From contig NZ_BDAV01000012.1 in the NCBI RefSeq assembly GCF_001612635.1, forward strand, positions 248,001 through 312,000: a stretch of DNA of 64,000 bases, read 5' to 3'. The translations under genes were made by a program, and so were the position numbers. Below the pieces are notes generated by a model. It did not search any database. It worked only from the letters and a program-made list of their open reading frames with translations, and was not told the origin of the DNA. The stretch is from Nocardia africana NBRC 100379. GTDB lineage: Bacteria; Actinomycetota; Actinomycetes; Mycobacteriales; Mycobacteriaceae. Shown here piece after piece: positions 19,050 through 28,043 of this stretch (the first letter of the stretch is position 1; every line of letters starts with the position of its first letter).

Positions 19050-19620
19050 TGGCGAATCTCTTTTCGGCGGCTAGCACGGCTGCGGCGGATGCCGCACCCA
19101 GAGCGGATCCGGCGAGCACGTCGGAGGGATAGTGCACTCCCAGAACGACCCGGGAGAGCAGCATCGGCGGCACGAGCACCGCAGGCAAGGGTAGCCCGGT
19201 CAACTTCCCGAGCAACACGGCCGCCGCCGTCGTGGAGGTGGCATGCGAGGACGGGAAGCTCAGTTTGCTCGGTGTCGAGACGTTGACCTGCACCGATGGA
19301 TCGTTCGGGCGCGGGCGCCGGACGATGCGCTTGATGACGACCGAGGCGGCGTGCGCCCCGAAGGCGCCGACCGCGACTCCGGCCCACTGACGCCGGCGGG
19401 ACTTGTCGACCAGTGCGCCCGCGGCGCCGATGGCCATCCAGCCGAGCGCGTGCTCACCGAAATGCGACATCCCGCGCGCGGCCTTGATCACCGGCGGCGT
19501 GCCGATGGCACCCTGCACGGCGTTGAGGATCTTGACCTCCGCGGGCTTGGACACCTCGGGGTCCGCCACCACCTGCAGATGCGGGGCGCCGGTCGGATCG
19601 GAGGAGGCTGGGGCGGTCAT
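19021..19620 (-). CDS. PAP2-family phosphatase (Rv3807c-like)
   Basis: Type 2 phosphatidic-acid-phosphatase-like protein of 199 residues. The three PAP2 motifs are intact: KRIVRRPRP, PSSHATS and SRVVLGVHYPSDV. It is the homologue, by position, of the proposed decaprenylphosphoryl-5-phosphoribose phosphatase that removes the 5-phosphate after UbiA acts. Its ATG overlaps the glfT2 stop in ATGA and its own 3' end overlaps the long form of ubiA, so the three are translationally coupled. Confidence 0.92.
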   Translation of the reverse strand: MTAPASSDPTGAPHLQVVADPEVSKPAEVKILNAVQGAIGTPPVIKAARGMSHFGEHALGWMAIGAAGALVDKSRRRQWAGVAVGAFGAHAASVVIKRIVRRPRPNDPSVQVNVSTPSKLSFPSSHATSTTAAAVLLGKLTGLPLPAVLVPPMLLSRVVLGVHYPSDVLAGSALGAASAAAVLAAEKRFASDRTGKNPR

Positions 19621-21572
19621 TTGTCCTCGCTAGTGTTGATTCCGAACGCGTTCTCCCAGGCCGCGGTGCTGGTCAAGCGCGCGTGTGCGGCACGGTACCG
19701 CTCCCGCAGCTCGGGGAACCGGGCGGCCAGTTCCCGTCGCAGCCGCATCGCCTCGGCGAACAGCTCCCGGGCCTGACGCGGATCGCGCTTGCGGTAGACC
19801 ACGCCCCGCCCGTCGGCTGTGGTCACGGTAACCCCGTCGACCTGCGAGAGCAGGAACCAACGCGCGTCCAGTGTCGGGACGTTCAACTGCGGGCGGTCGT
19901 GATGCTCGGTCTTGGCCTTGCGCAGGTTGTGCGCCACGCCCTTGCCGAGCCGGACGATCTTCGCCAGCGGATTCGACGGTTCACCGACCGCACCCACATC
20001 TGCGCCGCTGGGCAGCGGCAGGTCCGTCGAGGAGCCGACGATCACCGCATCCGGGAATTCCTTCCGCATCGCGGCGACCTGGCCCAGCGCGGTGGGCAGC
20101 AGTTCGAACAGTTTGTCGGGCCCGGCGAGGAAATCGCGAATGGCCTGGTTCTGAATGGCGACCGTCGAATATTCCAGGCACAGCAGATGTTTCAGCGTCG
20201 CCTTGACCGTATTGACGATCATCGGACGGCCGTCGTTGCCGAGGTGCAACGCCGCGACCACCAGGCGGTTGCGCAGGTGGAAATACGCCTGCCAGTCGAT
20301 GGCGTCGTCCTTGTCGCTCCACGCCATGTGCCAGACCGCCGCACCCGGCAGCGTGACCGTCGGATATCCGGCCGCCCGGGCACGCAGCCCGTATTCCACG
20401 TCGTCCCACTTCAGGAACAGCGGCAGCGGCTGACCGATCTGCTCCGCCACCACGCGCGGGATCACGCAGGTCCACCAGCCGTTGAAATCGACGTCGATGC
20501 GCCGGTGCAGCAGTTTGGAATTGTCGCGGTCGCGCAGCGGGTACTTCGAGAAATCGTGGTCGTATTCGACATTCGGCGCCGCGGTCCACATCCAGATCCC
20601 GCGGTCGACCACCTCGCCCATGGTGTGCAGATGCGAACGCTCCTGCAGATTCAGCATCTGCCCGCCCACCAGCGTGGGGGTTCGGGAGAAACGGGCGAAG
20701 GCCAGCGCGCGCAGAATGCAGTCCGGCTCGATCTCGATATCGTCGTCCATGTAGACGATGTATTGCGCGTCCGTGGTTTTCAGCGCCTCGTACATGACGC
20801 GGCTGTATCCACCGGAACCGCCGAGATTCGGCTGATCGTGAATGGCGAGCCGATCGCCGAGAACCGCGGCCGCCTCGGCGAATCCGGGTTCGTCCACGGC
20901 CTTGCGATTGCCCTGATCGGGAATGATCACGGCCTTGATCTTCTCCAGCACCAGCGGGTCGGAGCCGAGGGCCGCGAGGGTGTTCACACAGTCGGTGGGA
21001 CGGTTGAAGGTCGGCATGCCCACCGCGATGCTGCCCTCACCGGGCGCCTCGATCGGCGCGTACCACCCGCCGCTGCGCAATTCGACCGCGGAATCGGTGG
21101 TGATGTCGAACCAGATCCAGCCGCCGTCCTCGAACGGCGCCAGCTCGACCTCGAATTCGACCGTGGTGACATCCGACGGTGCGGTGAGCGCTTCACGGCC
21201 CGTCGTGGTGGTCGCGAATTCCTTGCCGCGCACGTGGATTCGGGAGCCGTCCGCCTTGGAACGGTAGACGTCCACCCGGCCGTGCCCGGACAGATCCAGG
21301 CGCAGTACCACCGAGTCCAGAATCGTCCAGCGCCGCCAGTAACTGGCCGGCACCGCATTGAAATAGGTGCAGAACGACACTTCCGATTCGGCGCCGATCG
21401 ACAGCGAGGTGCGCGTCGGAGCATGAGCGCGCCGAGCGTTCGTCGCCGATTCCTCCAGATACAGCGTCCGCACATCCAGCGGCTCGCCGGGGCGAGGCAG
21501 AATGATGCGCTGCAGCAGGGATTTCGCGCGGGTCTCGGTGCTCATATCCTCGAGGGTCACTTGTGCGGTCAT
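19617..21572 (-). CDS. glfT2: Galactofuranosyltransferase GlfT2
   Basis: Bifunctional UDP-galactofuranose transferase of 651 residues that polymerises the galactan with alternating beta-1,5 and beta-1,6 links on the cytoplasmic face of the membrane. An N-terminal beta-barrel region (ILPRPGEPLDVRTLYLEES) precedes a GT-A domain with the metal-binding YMDDDIEIEPD, WDDVEYGLRA (catalytic Asp region) and VWHMAWSDKDD. The frame opens at GTG 21608; ATG 21572 is preferred because AGGAAG stands just upstream. ATG 21545 would give a start closer to the mycobacterial protein. It follows glf by about 40 bp. Confidence 0.95.
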   Translation of the reverse strand: MTAQVTLEDMSTETRAKSLLQRIILPRPGEPLDVRTLYLEESATNARRAHAPTRTSLSIGAESEVSFCTYFNAVPASYWRRWTILDSVVLRLDLSGHGRVDVYRSKADGSRIHVRGKEFATTTTGREALTAPSDVTTVEFEVELAPFEDGGWIWFDITTDSAVELRSGGWYAPIEAPGEGSIAVGMPTFNRPTDCVNTLAALGSDPLVLEKIKAVIIPDQGNRKAVDEPGFAEAAAVLGDRLAIHDQPNLGGSGGYSRVMYEALKTTDAQYIVYMDDDIEIEPDCILRALAFARFSRTPTLVGGQMLNLQERSHLHTMGEVVDRGIWMWTAAPNVEYDHDFSKYPLRDRDNSKLLHRRIDVDFNGWWTCVIPRVVAEQIGQPLPLFLKWDDVEYGLRARAAGYPTVTLPGAAVWHMAWSDKDDAIDWQAYFHLRNRLVVAALHLGNDGRPMIVNTVKATLKHLLCLEYSTVAIQNQAIRDFLAGPDKLFELLPTALGQVAAMRKEFPDAVIVGSSTDLPLPSGADVGAVGEPSNPLAKIVRLGKGVAHNLRKAKTEHHDRPQLNVPTLDARWFLLSQVDGVTVTTADGRGVVYRKRDPRQARELFAEAMRLRRELAARFPELRERYRAAHARLTSTAAWENAFGINTSEDK

Positions 21573-21609
21573 TTCACTTCCTGCATCCGCGGTACGGGCC
21601 GGTGGCACA

Positions 21610-22812
21610 TTACTGGGGATCGCCGGCCGTGAGCGGTGCGCCGGATTCCAGATGCGGGCGCAGCACGTTGTCGAAGGTGCTCAGCGCGCTGCCGATGGCC
21701 ATATGCATGTCGAGATACTGGTAGGTGCCCAGACGTCCGCCGAAAACGACCTTGGCCGCGGCCGTTTCGTTCTTCGCCCGCTCGCGGTAGGCGAGCAGTT
21801 TGGCGCGGTCCTCCGGGGTGTTGATCGGGTAGTACGGCTCGTCGCCGGTCTGCGCGAATCGCGAGAATTCGCGCATGATGACGGTCTTGTCCTCCGGATA
21901 GCTGTCGCGCTCCGGATGGAAATGGCGCGGCTCGATGATGCGGGTGAACGGCACGTCGGCATCGTTGTAGTTCATCACCGAGGTGCCCTGGAAGTCGCCG
22001 GTCTCGAGCACTTCGGTCTCGAAATCGATGGTGCGCCAGCCGAGTTCGCCTTCGCTGTAGTCGAAGTAGCGGTCCAGCGGGCCGGTGTAGACGACCGGCG
22101 CGTCCGGATTCTGCGCGCGGATCTCGTCGCGAACCTCGAACCAATCGGTATCGAGGCGCACCTCGATCAGATCCGATTCGGCCATCTTCTCCAGCCAGGC
22201 GGTGTAACCGTTGACCGGCAGACCCTCGTAGGTGTCGTTGAAATAGCGATTGTCGAAGGTGTATCGCACCGGCAGCCGGGTGATATTGCCGGCGGGCAGC
22301 TCCTTCGGATCGGTCTGCCACTGCTTGGCGGTGTAATCGCGGACGAACGCCTCGTAGAGCGGACGGCCGATCAGCGAAATCGCCTTTTCCTCGAGATTCG
22401 CGGCGTCTTTGGTATCGATCTCGGCGGCCTGCTCCGCGATCAGCGCCCGCGCCTCCTCGGGGCTGAAATAACGGCCGAAGAACTGCGAGATCAGCCCCAG
22501 CCCCATCGGGAACTGGTACGCCTGCCCCTTGTGCATCGCGAAGACGCGATGCTGGTAACCGGTGAACTCGGTGAACTGATTGACGTAATCCCACACTCGC
22601 TTGTTGGAGGTGTGGAAGAGGTGGGCACCGTACTTGTGGATTTCGATTCCGGTTTCCGGATCCGGCTCCGAATACGCGTTACCGCCCAGGTGGTAGCGGC
22701 GCTCGACCACGAGCACCCGCTTTCCCAGCAGGTTGGCGGTGCGTTCGGCAACGGTCAGCCCGAAGAATCCGGAGCCGACGACGATCAGATCGAAGGGAGC
22801 TGCGACGGTCAC
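21610..22812 (-). CDS. glf: UDP-galactopyranose mutase
   Basis: FAD-dependent mutase of 400 residues that converts UDP-galactopyranose to UDP-galactofuranose, the substrate of GlfT2 encoded next. N-terminal FAD-binding GSGFFGLTVAERTA and the following VVERRYHLGGNAY are typical, as are HKYGAHLFHTSNKRVWDYVNQF and the C-terminal FGGRLGTYQYLDMHMAIG. Length matches the family. It is the first gene of the minus-strand cell-wall run; the 248 bp upstream (22813-23060) should hold its promoter, but I could not pick convincing -35/-10 boxes. Confidence 0.96.
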   Translation of the reverse strand: MTVAAPFDLIVVGSGFFGLTVAERTANLLGKRVLVVERRYHLGGNAYSEPDPETGIEIHKYGAHLFHTSNKRVWDYVNQFTEFTGYQHRVFAMHKGQAYQFPMGLGLISQFFGRYFSPEEARALIAEQAAEIDTKDAANLEEKAISLIGRPLYEAFVRDYTAKQWQTDPKELPAGNITRLPVRYTFDNRYFNDTYEGLPVNGYTAWLEKMAESDLIEVRLDTDWFEVRDEIRAQNPDAPVVYTGPLDRYFDYSEGELGWRTIDFETEVLETGDFQGTSVMNYNDADVPFTRIIEPRHFHPERDSYPEDKTVIMREFSRFAQTGDEPYYPINTPEDRAKLLAYRERAKNETAAAKVVFGGRLGTYQYLDMHMAIGSALSTFDNVLRPHLESGAPLTAGDPQ

Positions 22813-23060
22813 GGGTGCCCAGCGTAGCCGTAGCGGGTCACCGCGTCTGCACGCCGTAGGTCTCGCCGGCGGGGACGGTGGTCACGGCCGTGCGCGGACC
22901 GGGAGGGGTGGCGGAATATCGCCGCGAGGGGCCGGGAAGTGTTCACCAGGGTGTCACCGGGGGTTGACGCGGGCACCGGTCGGCGCGGAGCCACGACGCC
23001 ATCCGTACCGCCGCCCGGATGGGCGAACACCCGCCACGGCGGCCCTCGTCCGTCGCCGTC

Positions 23061-23663
23061 TCAGTATGGGTAGGGCGGCTGGCCGTAGTACGCGGCGGGC
23101 GGATAGGCGGGCATACCCACCCCGCACCACCGCTTCGCCGAACCGGACAGCGTCAAGCTCAGCATCAGCACCGCGATCAGCAGGCCGACGATTCCGCCGA
23201 TCGACGCCGCGGGCACGCCGTTGGCCAGCGCCATCACGATTCCCGCGAGTCCGCCCAGCAGCCCGAGCGAGGACAGCAGGACCAGCATCACGCGCCCCGC
23301 GTTCTTGTGGTTCATCAGCATGATTCCGCCGACGGCCCACAGCAGCGCGATCAGGCCGTCGACGGCGGCCATGACGTAGAAGATGTCGCCCGAACCGCTG
23401 CGGTGCGAGCTGTAGGAGCTGTACGAGTGGTTCAAGCTGCTGGCCGCACTGAGCAAACCGACGATTCCGAATGCGGCCAGCAACGCCAGCAGTAAGGCGA
23501 AAACTCCGGCGGTGATCGCCGCGCCACCACTCGGCCGCGGCTCCTGATAGCCGTAGGGCGCATACCCCGGCGCCGGATAGCCCGCGGGCGGATACCCGGG
23601 CGGCGGATAGCCCGCCGGCGGATAACCATTGTTCCCGTAGCCGGGTCCGTACGGATAGCTCAT
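23061..23663 (-). CDS. GYPP-repeat membrane protein
   Basis: Protein of 200 residues with a low-complexity N-terminus of repeated GYPPAG/GYPPPG/GYPAPG units (about residues 9-40), followed by four hydrophobic helices (roughly 48-72, 95-118, 124-147, 153-172) and a short Pro/Tyr-rich tail (YPPAAYYGQPPYPY). The two Tyr/Pro-rich ends flank the membrane core symmetrically. Such tails are common in actinobacterial membrane proteins of unknown role; I do not recognise a specific family. It is transcribed toward glf but separated by about 250 bp. Confidence 0.75.
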   Translation of the reverse strand: MSYPYGPGYGNNGYPPAGYPPPGYPPAGYPAPGYAPYGYQEPRPSGGAAITAGVFALLLALLAAFGIVGLLSAASSLNHSYSSYSSHRSGSGDIFYVMAAVDGLIALLWAVGGIMLMNHKNAGRVMLVLLSSLGLLGGLAGIVMALANGVPAASIGGIVGLLIAVLMLSLTLSGSAKRWCGVGMPAYPPAAYYGQPPYPY

Positions 23664-23837
23664 CGGCCTCCCCCTTCTCTCGGGCAGGCACTCTACCGCC
23701 TGCCGACGACGTCGGTACGAGGTGAATCCGCATCACGGGGAAGGCGGCCCACTGGTGTCTCCTATCGTCGCCGGGGCGGTCGACCGATCCTCGACGCCGG
23801 GATAAAGCCTTGTCTGCGAAGATGGTTCGGCCCGGAC

Positions 23838-24476
23838 TCAGTAGGCGACGGTGAAGCGCGTGCGGGTGTGGCGCGGATCCTCGGCCTCGTCGAGAAGTGC
23901 GACGGCGAGGTCCTCCATCGAGATGTACGAAGTGCCGGTGCTGTCGGCGAGCAGTTCGTCGGCGCCGGTCCGGTAGGTTCCGCGGCGTTCGCCGGGTTCG
24001 AGCAGGGCGGGCGGGCTGAGGTAGGTCCAGTCGACATCGGTTGTCGCGCTGCGCAATACCTCGCGCTGGGCGTGGCAGGCCAGGGCGATGGGCCGCCAGT
24101 CCGGCGGAAAGTCGGGCATCTGCATGACGGTCGAGCCGGTTCCGGGCACGATCAGGTCGCCCGCGCCGCCGACGACCAGCAGGCGAATGCCGGTGCCGCG
24201 CAATCCCTCCAGCAGCGCCGCGGCCACGTCCGCCAATTCGTACTCGCGCCCGGGGTGTGGCCTGGTCGCGCTGATGACCACATCGCTGCCGGCGGTGACG
24301 TCCTTCACCTGGGCCGGGTCGGTGGCGTCCGCGGCGCGGAAGCTCGCCGCTGCGGAGGCAACAGCCGGGCGCCCGGCGCTGCGGCCGACGGCGGTGACCT
24401 CGTGGCCGCGCGACAGCGCCTCGCGCACGATGCGGCTGCCGGCGGCTCCCGCCGCGCCGAAAACGGTGATATGCAT
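23838..24476 (-). CDS. NAD(P)-binding Rossmann protein (NmrA/SDR-a type)
   Basis: Atypical short-chain dehydrogenase or NAD(P)H-binding protein of 212 residues. The N-terminal ITVFGAAGAAGSRIVREALSRG is a GxxGxxG nucleotide-binding fold, followed by VTAVGRS and LLVVGGAGDL; no classical YxxxK catalytic pair is evident, as in the NmrA-like branch. It sits 24 bp downstream of the EamA transporter on the same strand and is probably co-transcribed with it under the MarR regulator encoded divergently. The substrate is unknown. Confidence 0.8.
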   Translation of the reverse strand: MHITVFGAAGAAGSRIVREALSRGHEVTAVGRSAGRPAVASAAASFRAADATDPAQVKDVTAGSDVVISATRPHPGREYELADVAAALLEGLRGTGIRLLVVGGAGDLIVPGTGSTVMQMPDFPPDWRPIALACHAQREVLRSATTDVDWTYLSPPALLEPGERRGTYRTGADELLADSTGTSYISMEDLAVALLDEAEDPRHTRTRFTVAY

Positions 24477-24500
24477 GCTCTTTCTCCTGCGAGGATGGGG

Positions 24501-25514
24501 TCAGAGGACTCGGGAGATGTGCGCCGAGGGGTCTTCGTGCCCGATCGAATCGGTGTCGCCCGGCGAAAGTTGCCGAGGGCCGGCGAGTTCTGGCGCATCG
24601 GTGACCATCGGTGACAGCGAAGGCTCGTTCGGCTTCGGCGCCCGATCCCCCAACTGGCCCAGCACCGTGCCACCCAGCGCGATCACCATGCCCAGCACCT
24701 GCAGCGGAGTCAGCGACTGGCCGAGCGCGATCCACCCGATCACCGCCGCGGAGAGCGGGCTCAGCAGGCCGAGGAAGGCGACCGACGTGGCCGGCACCCG
24801 CGCCAGACCGCGGAACCAGAGGGCGTAGGCGGCCGCGGTGCCGAGCGCGCCGAGATAGAGGTATCCACCGATCGCCGAGCCGTCCAGCGCGGGCGGCGCA
24901 CCCTCGGTGAGCAGGGCCAACGGCAGCAGCACCACCCCACCCGCGGTCAGTTGCCAGCTCGTGAACGCCAGCGGGCCGACACCTTCGGGCCGTCCCCAAT
25001 ACCCGGTCAGCACGGTCCCCGCGGCCATCGATGCCGCGCCGGCCAGTCCGGCCAGCACGCCGATCGGGTCCAGCGCGGCATTCGCCCGCAGCACCACCAA
25101 TGCCACCCCGAGCATGCCGATCGCGGCGGCCAGCAGCTTGCGACCGCTCGGTCGCACGCGCAGCAGCAACGCCGCGAAACCGAGCGCGAACAGCGGTGCG
25201 GCCGAACTCAATACGGCCGCCACGCCGCCGGGCAGCCGGTACGCCGCGAGGAACAGCAACGGAAAGAAGGCGCCGATGTTGAGCACGCCGAGCAATGCGG
25301 CACGGCCGATCCAGCGCCCGCGCGGCAGCACCCGAGTGGCGCCCAGCAGCACCAATCCGGCGGGGAGGGCGCGCATCAACGCGGTGAACATCGGCCGCTC
25401 CGGCGGCAGGAACTCGGACGTGACGGCGTACGTGGTCCCCCACACCAGCGGGGCCAGCCCGGTGATCGCGAGGATCGCGGCAGTCGAACCGCGGGCAGCA
25501 GCGGTACGGGTCAT
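24501..25514 (-). CDS. EamA/DMT-family transporter
   Basis: Integral membrane protein of 337 residues with about ten hydrophobic helices in two halves, the EamA (drug/metabolite transporter) plan. The opening PLVWGTTYAVTSEFLPPERPMFTALMRALPAGL is typical of helices 1-2. A C-terminal soluble tail of about 50 residues follows. The start ATG at 25514 (or GTG at 25517) has AGGAGAT upstream. It is divergent from a MarR gene with two palindromes in the 106-bp gap, so it is likely repressed by it and de-repressed by the exported compound. Confidence 0.87.
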   Translation of the reverse strand: MTRTAAARGSTAAILAITGLAPLVWGTTYAVTSEFLPPERPMFTALMRALPAGLVLLGATRVLPRGRWIGRAALLGVLNIGAFFPLLFLAAYRLPGGVAAVLSSAAPLFALGFAALLLRVRPSGRKLLAAAIGMLGVALVVLRANAALDPIGVLAGLAGAASMAAGTVLTGYWGRPEGVGPLAFTSWQLTAGGVVLLPLALLTEGAPPALDGSAIGGYLYLGALGTAAAYALWFRGLARVPATSVAFLGLLSPLSAAVIGWIALGQSLTPLQVLGMVIALGGTVLGQLGDRAPKPNEPSLSPMVTDAPELAGPRQLSPGDTDSIGHEDPSAHISRVL

Positions 25515-25535
25515 CACGGTATCTCCTCATTGATA

Positions 25536-25551
25536 ATCTCAACGTTGAGAT
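25536..25551. promoter_or_regulatory. MarR operator, site 1
   Basis: A perfect 16-bp palindrome ATCTCAACGTTGAGAT in an AT-richer stretch, about 22 bp upstream of the EamA start. It shares 15 of 16 positions with site 2, so the pair is a strong candidate binding site for the adjacent MarR protein. Confidence 0.8.
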
Positions 25552-25584
25552 AATCCGACACCAGCACGTGTCTTGATGTCAAGT

Positions 25585-25600
25585 ATCTGAACGTTGAGAT
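25585..25600. promoter_or_regulatory. MarR operator, site 2
   Basis: ATCTGAACGTTGAGAT, the same palindrome with one change, centred 49 bp from site 1 and 20 bp upstream of the marR start. Binding here would overlap the marR promoter or leader and give autoregulation. Confidence 0.78.
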
Positions 25601-25620
25601 ATTCGCTCGAGAGGAGAGCC

Positions 25621-26121
25621 ATGAGCGACGCCGTGGACCGCATCGTCGCCGACTGGGGTCGCGTCCGCCCGGAACTCGACGTATGGCCGACCCACGTCAT
25701 CGGCCGGCTGAAGCGCCTGGGCCGCCGCCTCGAACGCGAGATGAAGGACTTCTTCGCCCGCTACGGCCTCGAGTACTGGGAATTCGACGTGCTGTCCACC
25801 CTGCGCCGCTCCGGCGGGCCCGACGGCCTCACCGCCGGCGACTTGATCAAAGCCACCATGGTGACCTCGGGCGCGATCACCAATCGCATCGACCGCATGG
25901 CCGCCAAGGACCTGGTCCGCCGCGTTCCCGATGCGAAAGACCGGCGAACGATCCGAGTCCAGCTGACCGAGCACGGCCGTGCGGTGATCGACGAGGTCAT
26001 GCCGCTGCACGTCGACAACGAGATCCGTCTGCTGTCCGGTATGAGCCGAACCGATCTTGACCAGCTCGCCGGCATGCTCCGCCGGCTGTCCGAATCATTG
26101 GACGACACCTCGCTGGGCTAG
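25621..26121 (+). CDS. MarR-family transcriptional regulator
   Basis: Winged-helix dimeric regulator of 166 residues. The recognition helix region is ATMVTSGAITNRIDRMAAKDL and the wing VRRVPDAKDRRTIRVQLTEHG, both canonical for MarR. The ATG at 25621 is chosen over one 27 bp upstream because GAGAGGAGAG stands directly before it and the shorter form leaves operator site 2 non-coding. It is divergent from the EamA/NAD(P)-binding pair, which is the probable target set. The effector is not predictable. Confidence 0.9.
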   Translation: MSDAVDRIVADWGRVRPELDVWPTHVIGRLKRLGRRLEREMKDFFARYGLEYWEFDVLSTLRRSGGPDGLTAGDLIKATMVTSGAITNRIDRMAAKDLVRRVPDAKDRRTIRVQLTEHGRAVIDEVMPLHVDNEIRLLSGMSRTDLDQLAGMLRRLSESLDDTSLG

Positions 26122-26139
26122 CGGGGCCGGGCACGTCCG

Positions 26140-27729
26140 TTATCCCGGAGCCTGCTGTGGAGCCGTCACCCCCGGGACGGACGCGGTGTGGTCCGGTGCC
26201 GCGACTCCCGCCGCCGACGAGTCGACGGGTGAACCGGTCGTGGCGGCAGGAGCGCCGGCCGCGTCCGCCGGGCCCGGACGAGTCGCCGCATCCTGCCCGG
26301 TGGGAGGCGGTGGCGGGGCGGGAGTCGCCGCCGTCCCCGGCGTGCGGGTGCCGCCGGGAGCCGCGGCCCGCACCCCGGCACCCTCCCCCGCGCTCTGGCT
26401 GACCTCCGGTGCGATCTGCAACAGGCGGGCGTAATCGACGATCTGGGCGCCGAGGGTCGGGGTCGCGATGATGACGCCGCCCTTGTACAAGCGGAAGGTT
26501 CCGACCTTGCCGGGCAACAACGACTCCGGACCCATCGGATCGCCCAAAGGCCCTGCCGCCCCGCCACTTTCGGCATACTTCACATCGATAGCGGAGTTGC
26601 CGCGCACCGCTTGTTCCGGGACCGCCGGCGCGGGTCCGGCCGGAGCCTCGGGCGCGGCGGGGGCCGATTCCAGTTCCGCGGGGGTGGGCCCGACCTCGAG
26701 AGTATGGATGTCGATCGGCTGCCCGCCGCCGGGCGCCGCCGAATACTCGGTGCGCAGAATGTGGCCGTCACGCATGAGCACCTGACCCGCGGTGGAGTGG
26801 ACCGCGTCGGCCGCGCGCGGATCTTCCTTGTCGGTGCCGGGATACATCTGACAGTCGGTGGTGTCGCAGGTCTGGGCATACGGGTAGCGGTGTTCGGCCA
26901 AGGCGTACGAGCGGGCCGCGACAGCCTGTGCCCGCAGCGCCTCCGCACCGCCCTTGTCGGCCCAGTCGGCCTCCATCTCCGCCGGGACCACCCCGAGCAG
27001 GTAGTCCTCGACGTCGAGCTGGTTCACCGTCGCCGGGTGCCCGTTGTCCTGCGTAACCCCCAGTGCCCCACGGAAACTCGAGCCGTCGCACACCTTCAGG
27101 TGTTCGGCCGCGGGCCGGTCGGAGCCGGGGTCGGCGGGGTGGGCCCAGGGATCGTCGGTGGAGCCCTGCCACAGCACATCACCGTCGCAACCGATGGTCA
27201 CGACGACGTTCGCACCGCCGTCCGGCGTGGGGGTCAGATGCGCGGCCTGTCCCGCCACCACCCGCCGCCCGGCGACGGTCAGCCCGGAATCGGAGTACAC
27301 GTCGAGCGTCTCGTTGTCGTAGACGGTGAGCCGCACCCGGACCGTGGTCGGCCCGGCCGTTCCGAGCTGGGCGCCCGGGTAGTAGTGCGCCAGGATGCCG
27401 TCGGCCGTCGCGCCGGCCGTGGCTTGGTCGAACGCGCCCACCTGGCTCATTCCGCGCCCGTGCCCGGGGCCCGCCGCCGCCTGATACGCGGCGTTGCGAG
27501 TGCCGGAACCGAACATCGGCACCGCGAAGGCGACGACGATGCCGCCGGTCACCGGGACCACGACCAATCCGATCAGCGCGCCGCGCCGCATGCGCCGACG
27601 ACGCAGCAGTTCACCGTGCCGTCGCCGGAGCCGGCTCCGGAATCCGGCCACGGCCCCGTCCACCCGTGCGCTGTCCGAGTGATCCGGCGGCGGCGCGGCG
27701 CCGGTGCGGGCGGCTTCGGTCCGGGTCAT
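26140..27729 (-). CDS. SpoIID/LytB-domain secreted wall protein
   Basis: Protein of 529 residues with a cytoplasmic, Arg-rich N-terminus (RSRLRRRHGELLRRRRMRR), one membrane segment (about residues 50-70), then GHGRGMSQVGAFDQATAG and the SpoIID core VEDYLLGVVPAEMEADW...EALRAQAVAARSYAL. In sporulating bacteria SpoIID is a lytic transglycosylase for denuded glycan; the actinobacterial versions are uncharacterised. The C-terminal 120 residues are Pro/Ala/Thr-rich and probably span the wall. Start ATG at 27729 follows CAGGAGGG. Its 3' end meets marR convergently with 18 bp between. Confidence 0.85.
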   Translation of the reverse strand: MTRTEAARTGAAPPPDHSDSARVDGAVAGFRSRLRRRHGELLRRRRMRRGALIGLVVVPVTGGIVVAFAVPMFGSGTRNAAYQAAAGPGHGRGMSQVGAFDQATAGATADGILAHYYPGAQLGTAGPTTVRVRLTVYDNETLDVYSDSGLTVAGRRVVAGQAAHLTPTPDGGANVVVTIGCDGDVLWQGSTDDPWAHPADPGSDRPAAEHLKVCDGSSFRGALGVTQDNGHPATVNQLDVEDYLLGVVPAEMEADWADKGGAEALRAQAVAARSYALAEHRYPYAQTCDTTDCQMYPGTDKEDPRAADAVHSTAGQVLMRDGHILRTEYSAAPGGGQPIDIHTLEVGPTPAELESAPAAPEAPAGPAPAVPEQAVRGNSAIDVKYAESGGAAGPLGDPMGPESLLPGKVGTFRLYKGGVIIATPTLGAQIVDYARLLQIAPEVSQSAGEGAGVRAAAPGGTRTPGTAATPAPPPPPTGQDAATRPGPADAAGAPAATTGSPVDSSAAGVAAPDHTASVPGVTAPQQAPG

Positions 27730-28043
27730 CGAACCCTCCTGTGGTGTGCGAACAGCGGCCGTCGGGCGTCGCGGTGCGCACTCGGGCGACGGTGAGCCAT
27801 CGTGCCTCCCAACGGTTTCGGCGAGCCGGGTGGTTGATCGAACGCACCGCTCGCTCGGCATGTCCTGACCTGGTGTGGCTACTGGGAAGTTACATTCGAG
27901 CTATCCTAGATCTAATCCTCAACCAAAGGTTTAGATCTGCGGCATTTGGGACTAGTGTGACCATTGATCCGTCAGGAATCAACCCCGCGCGCCACCCTGT
28001 TCCCCGCTGACGGTCACCGGTTCTACCTGAATGGGAGATGCTC
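27730..28043. other. Divergent intergenic region, SpoIID-like / amidase
   Basis: A 314-bp gap between two divergent cell-wall genes that must contain both promoters. The part from about 27880 to 27960 is distinctly AT-rich for this genome and holds the inverted repeat at 27908-27938. No gene is supported here. Confidence 0.55.
27908..27938. promoter_or_regulatory. AT-rich inverted repeat (candidate operator)
   Basis: AGATCTAA (27908-27915) and its reverse complement TTAGATCT (27931-27938) are separated by 15 bp. The location in a divergent promoter region suggests a regulator site rather than a terminator. The cognate protein is unknown. Confidence 0.45.

Noticed and set aside
22954..25542. 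Minus-strand open frame of 862 codons
   Set aside because: It crosses three separate well-supported genes in another frame and is Arg/Ala-rich shadow sequence.
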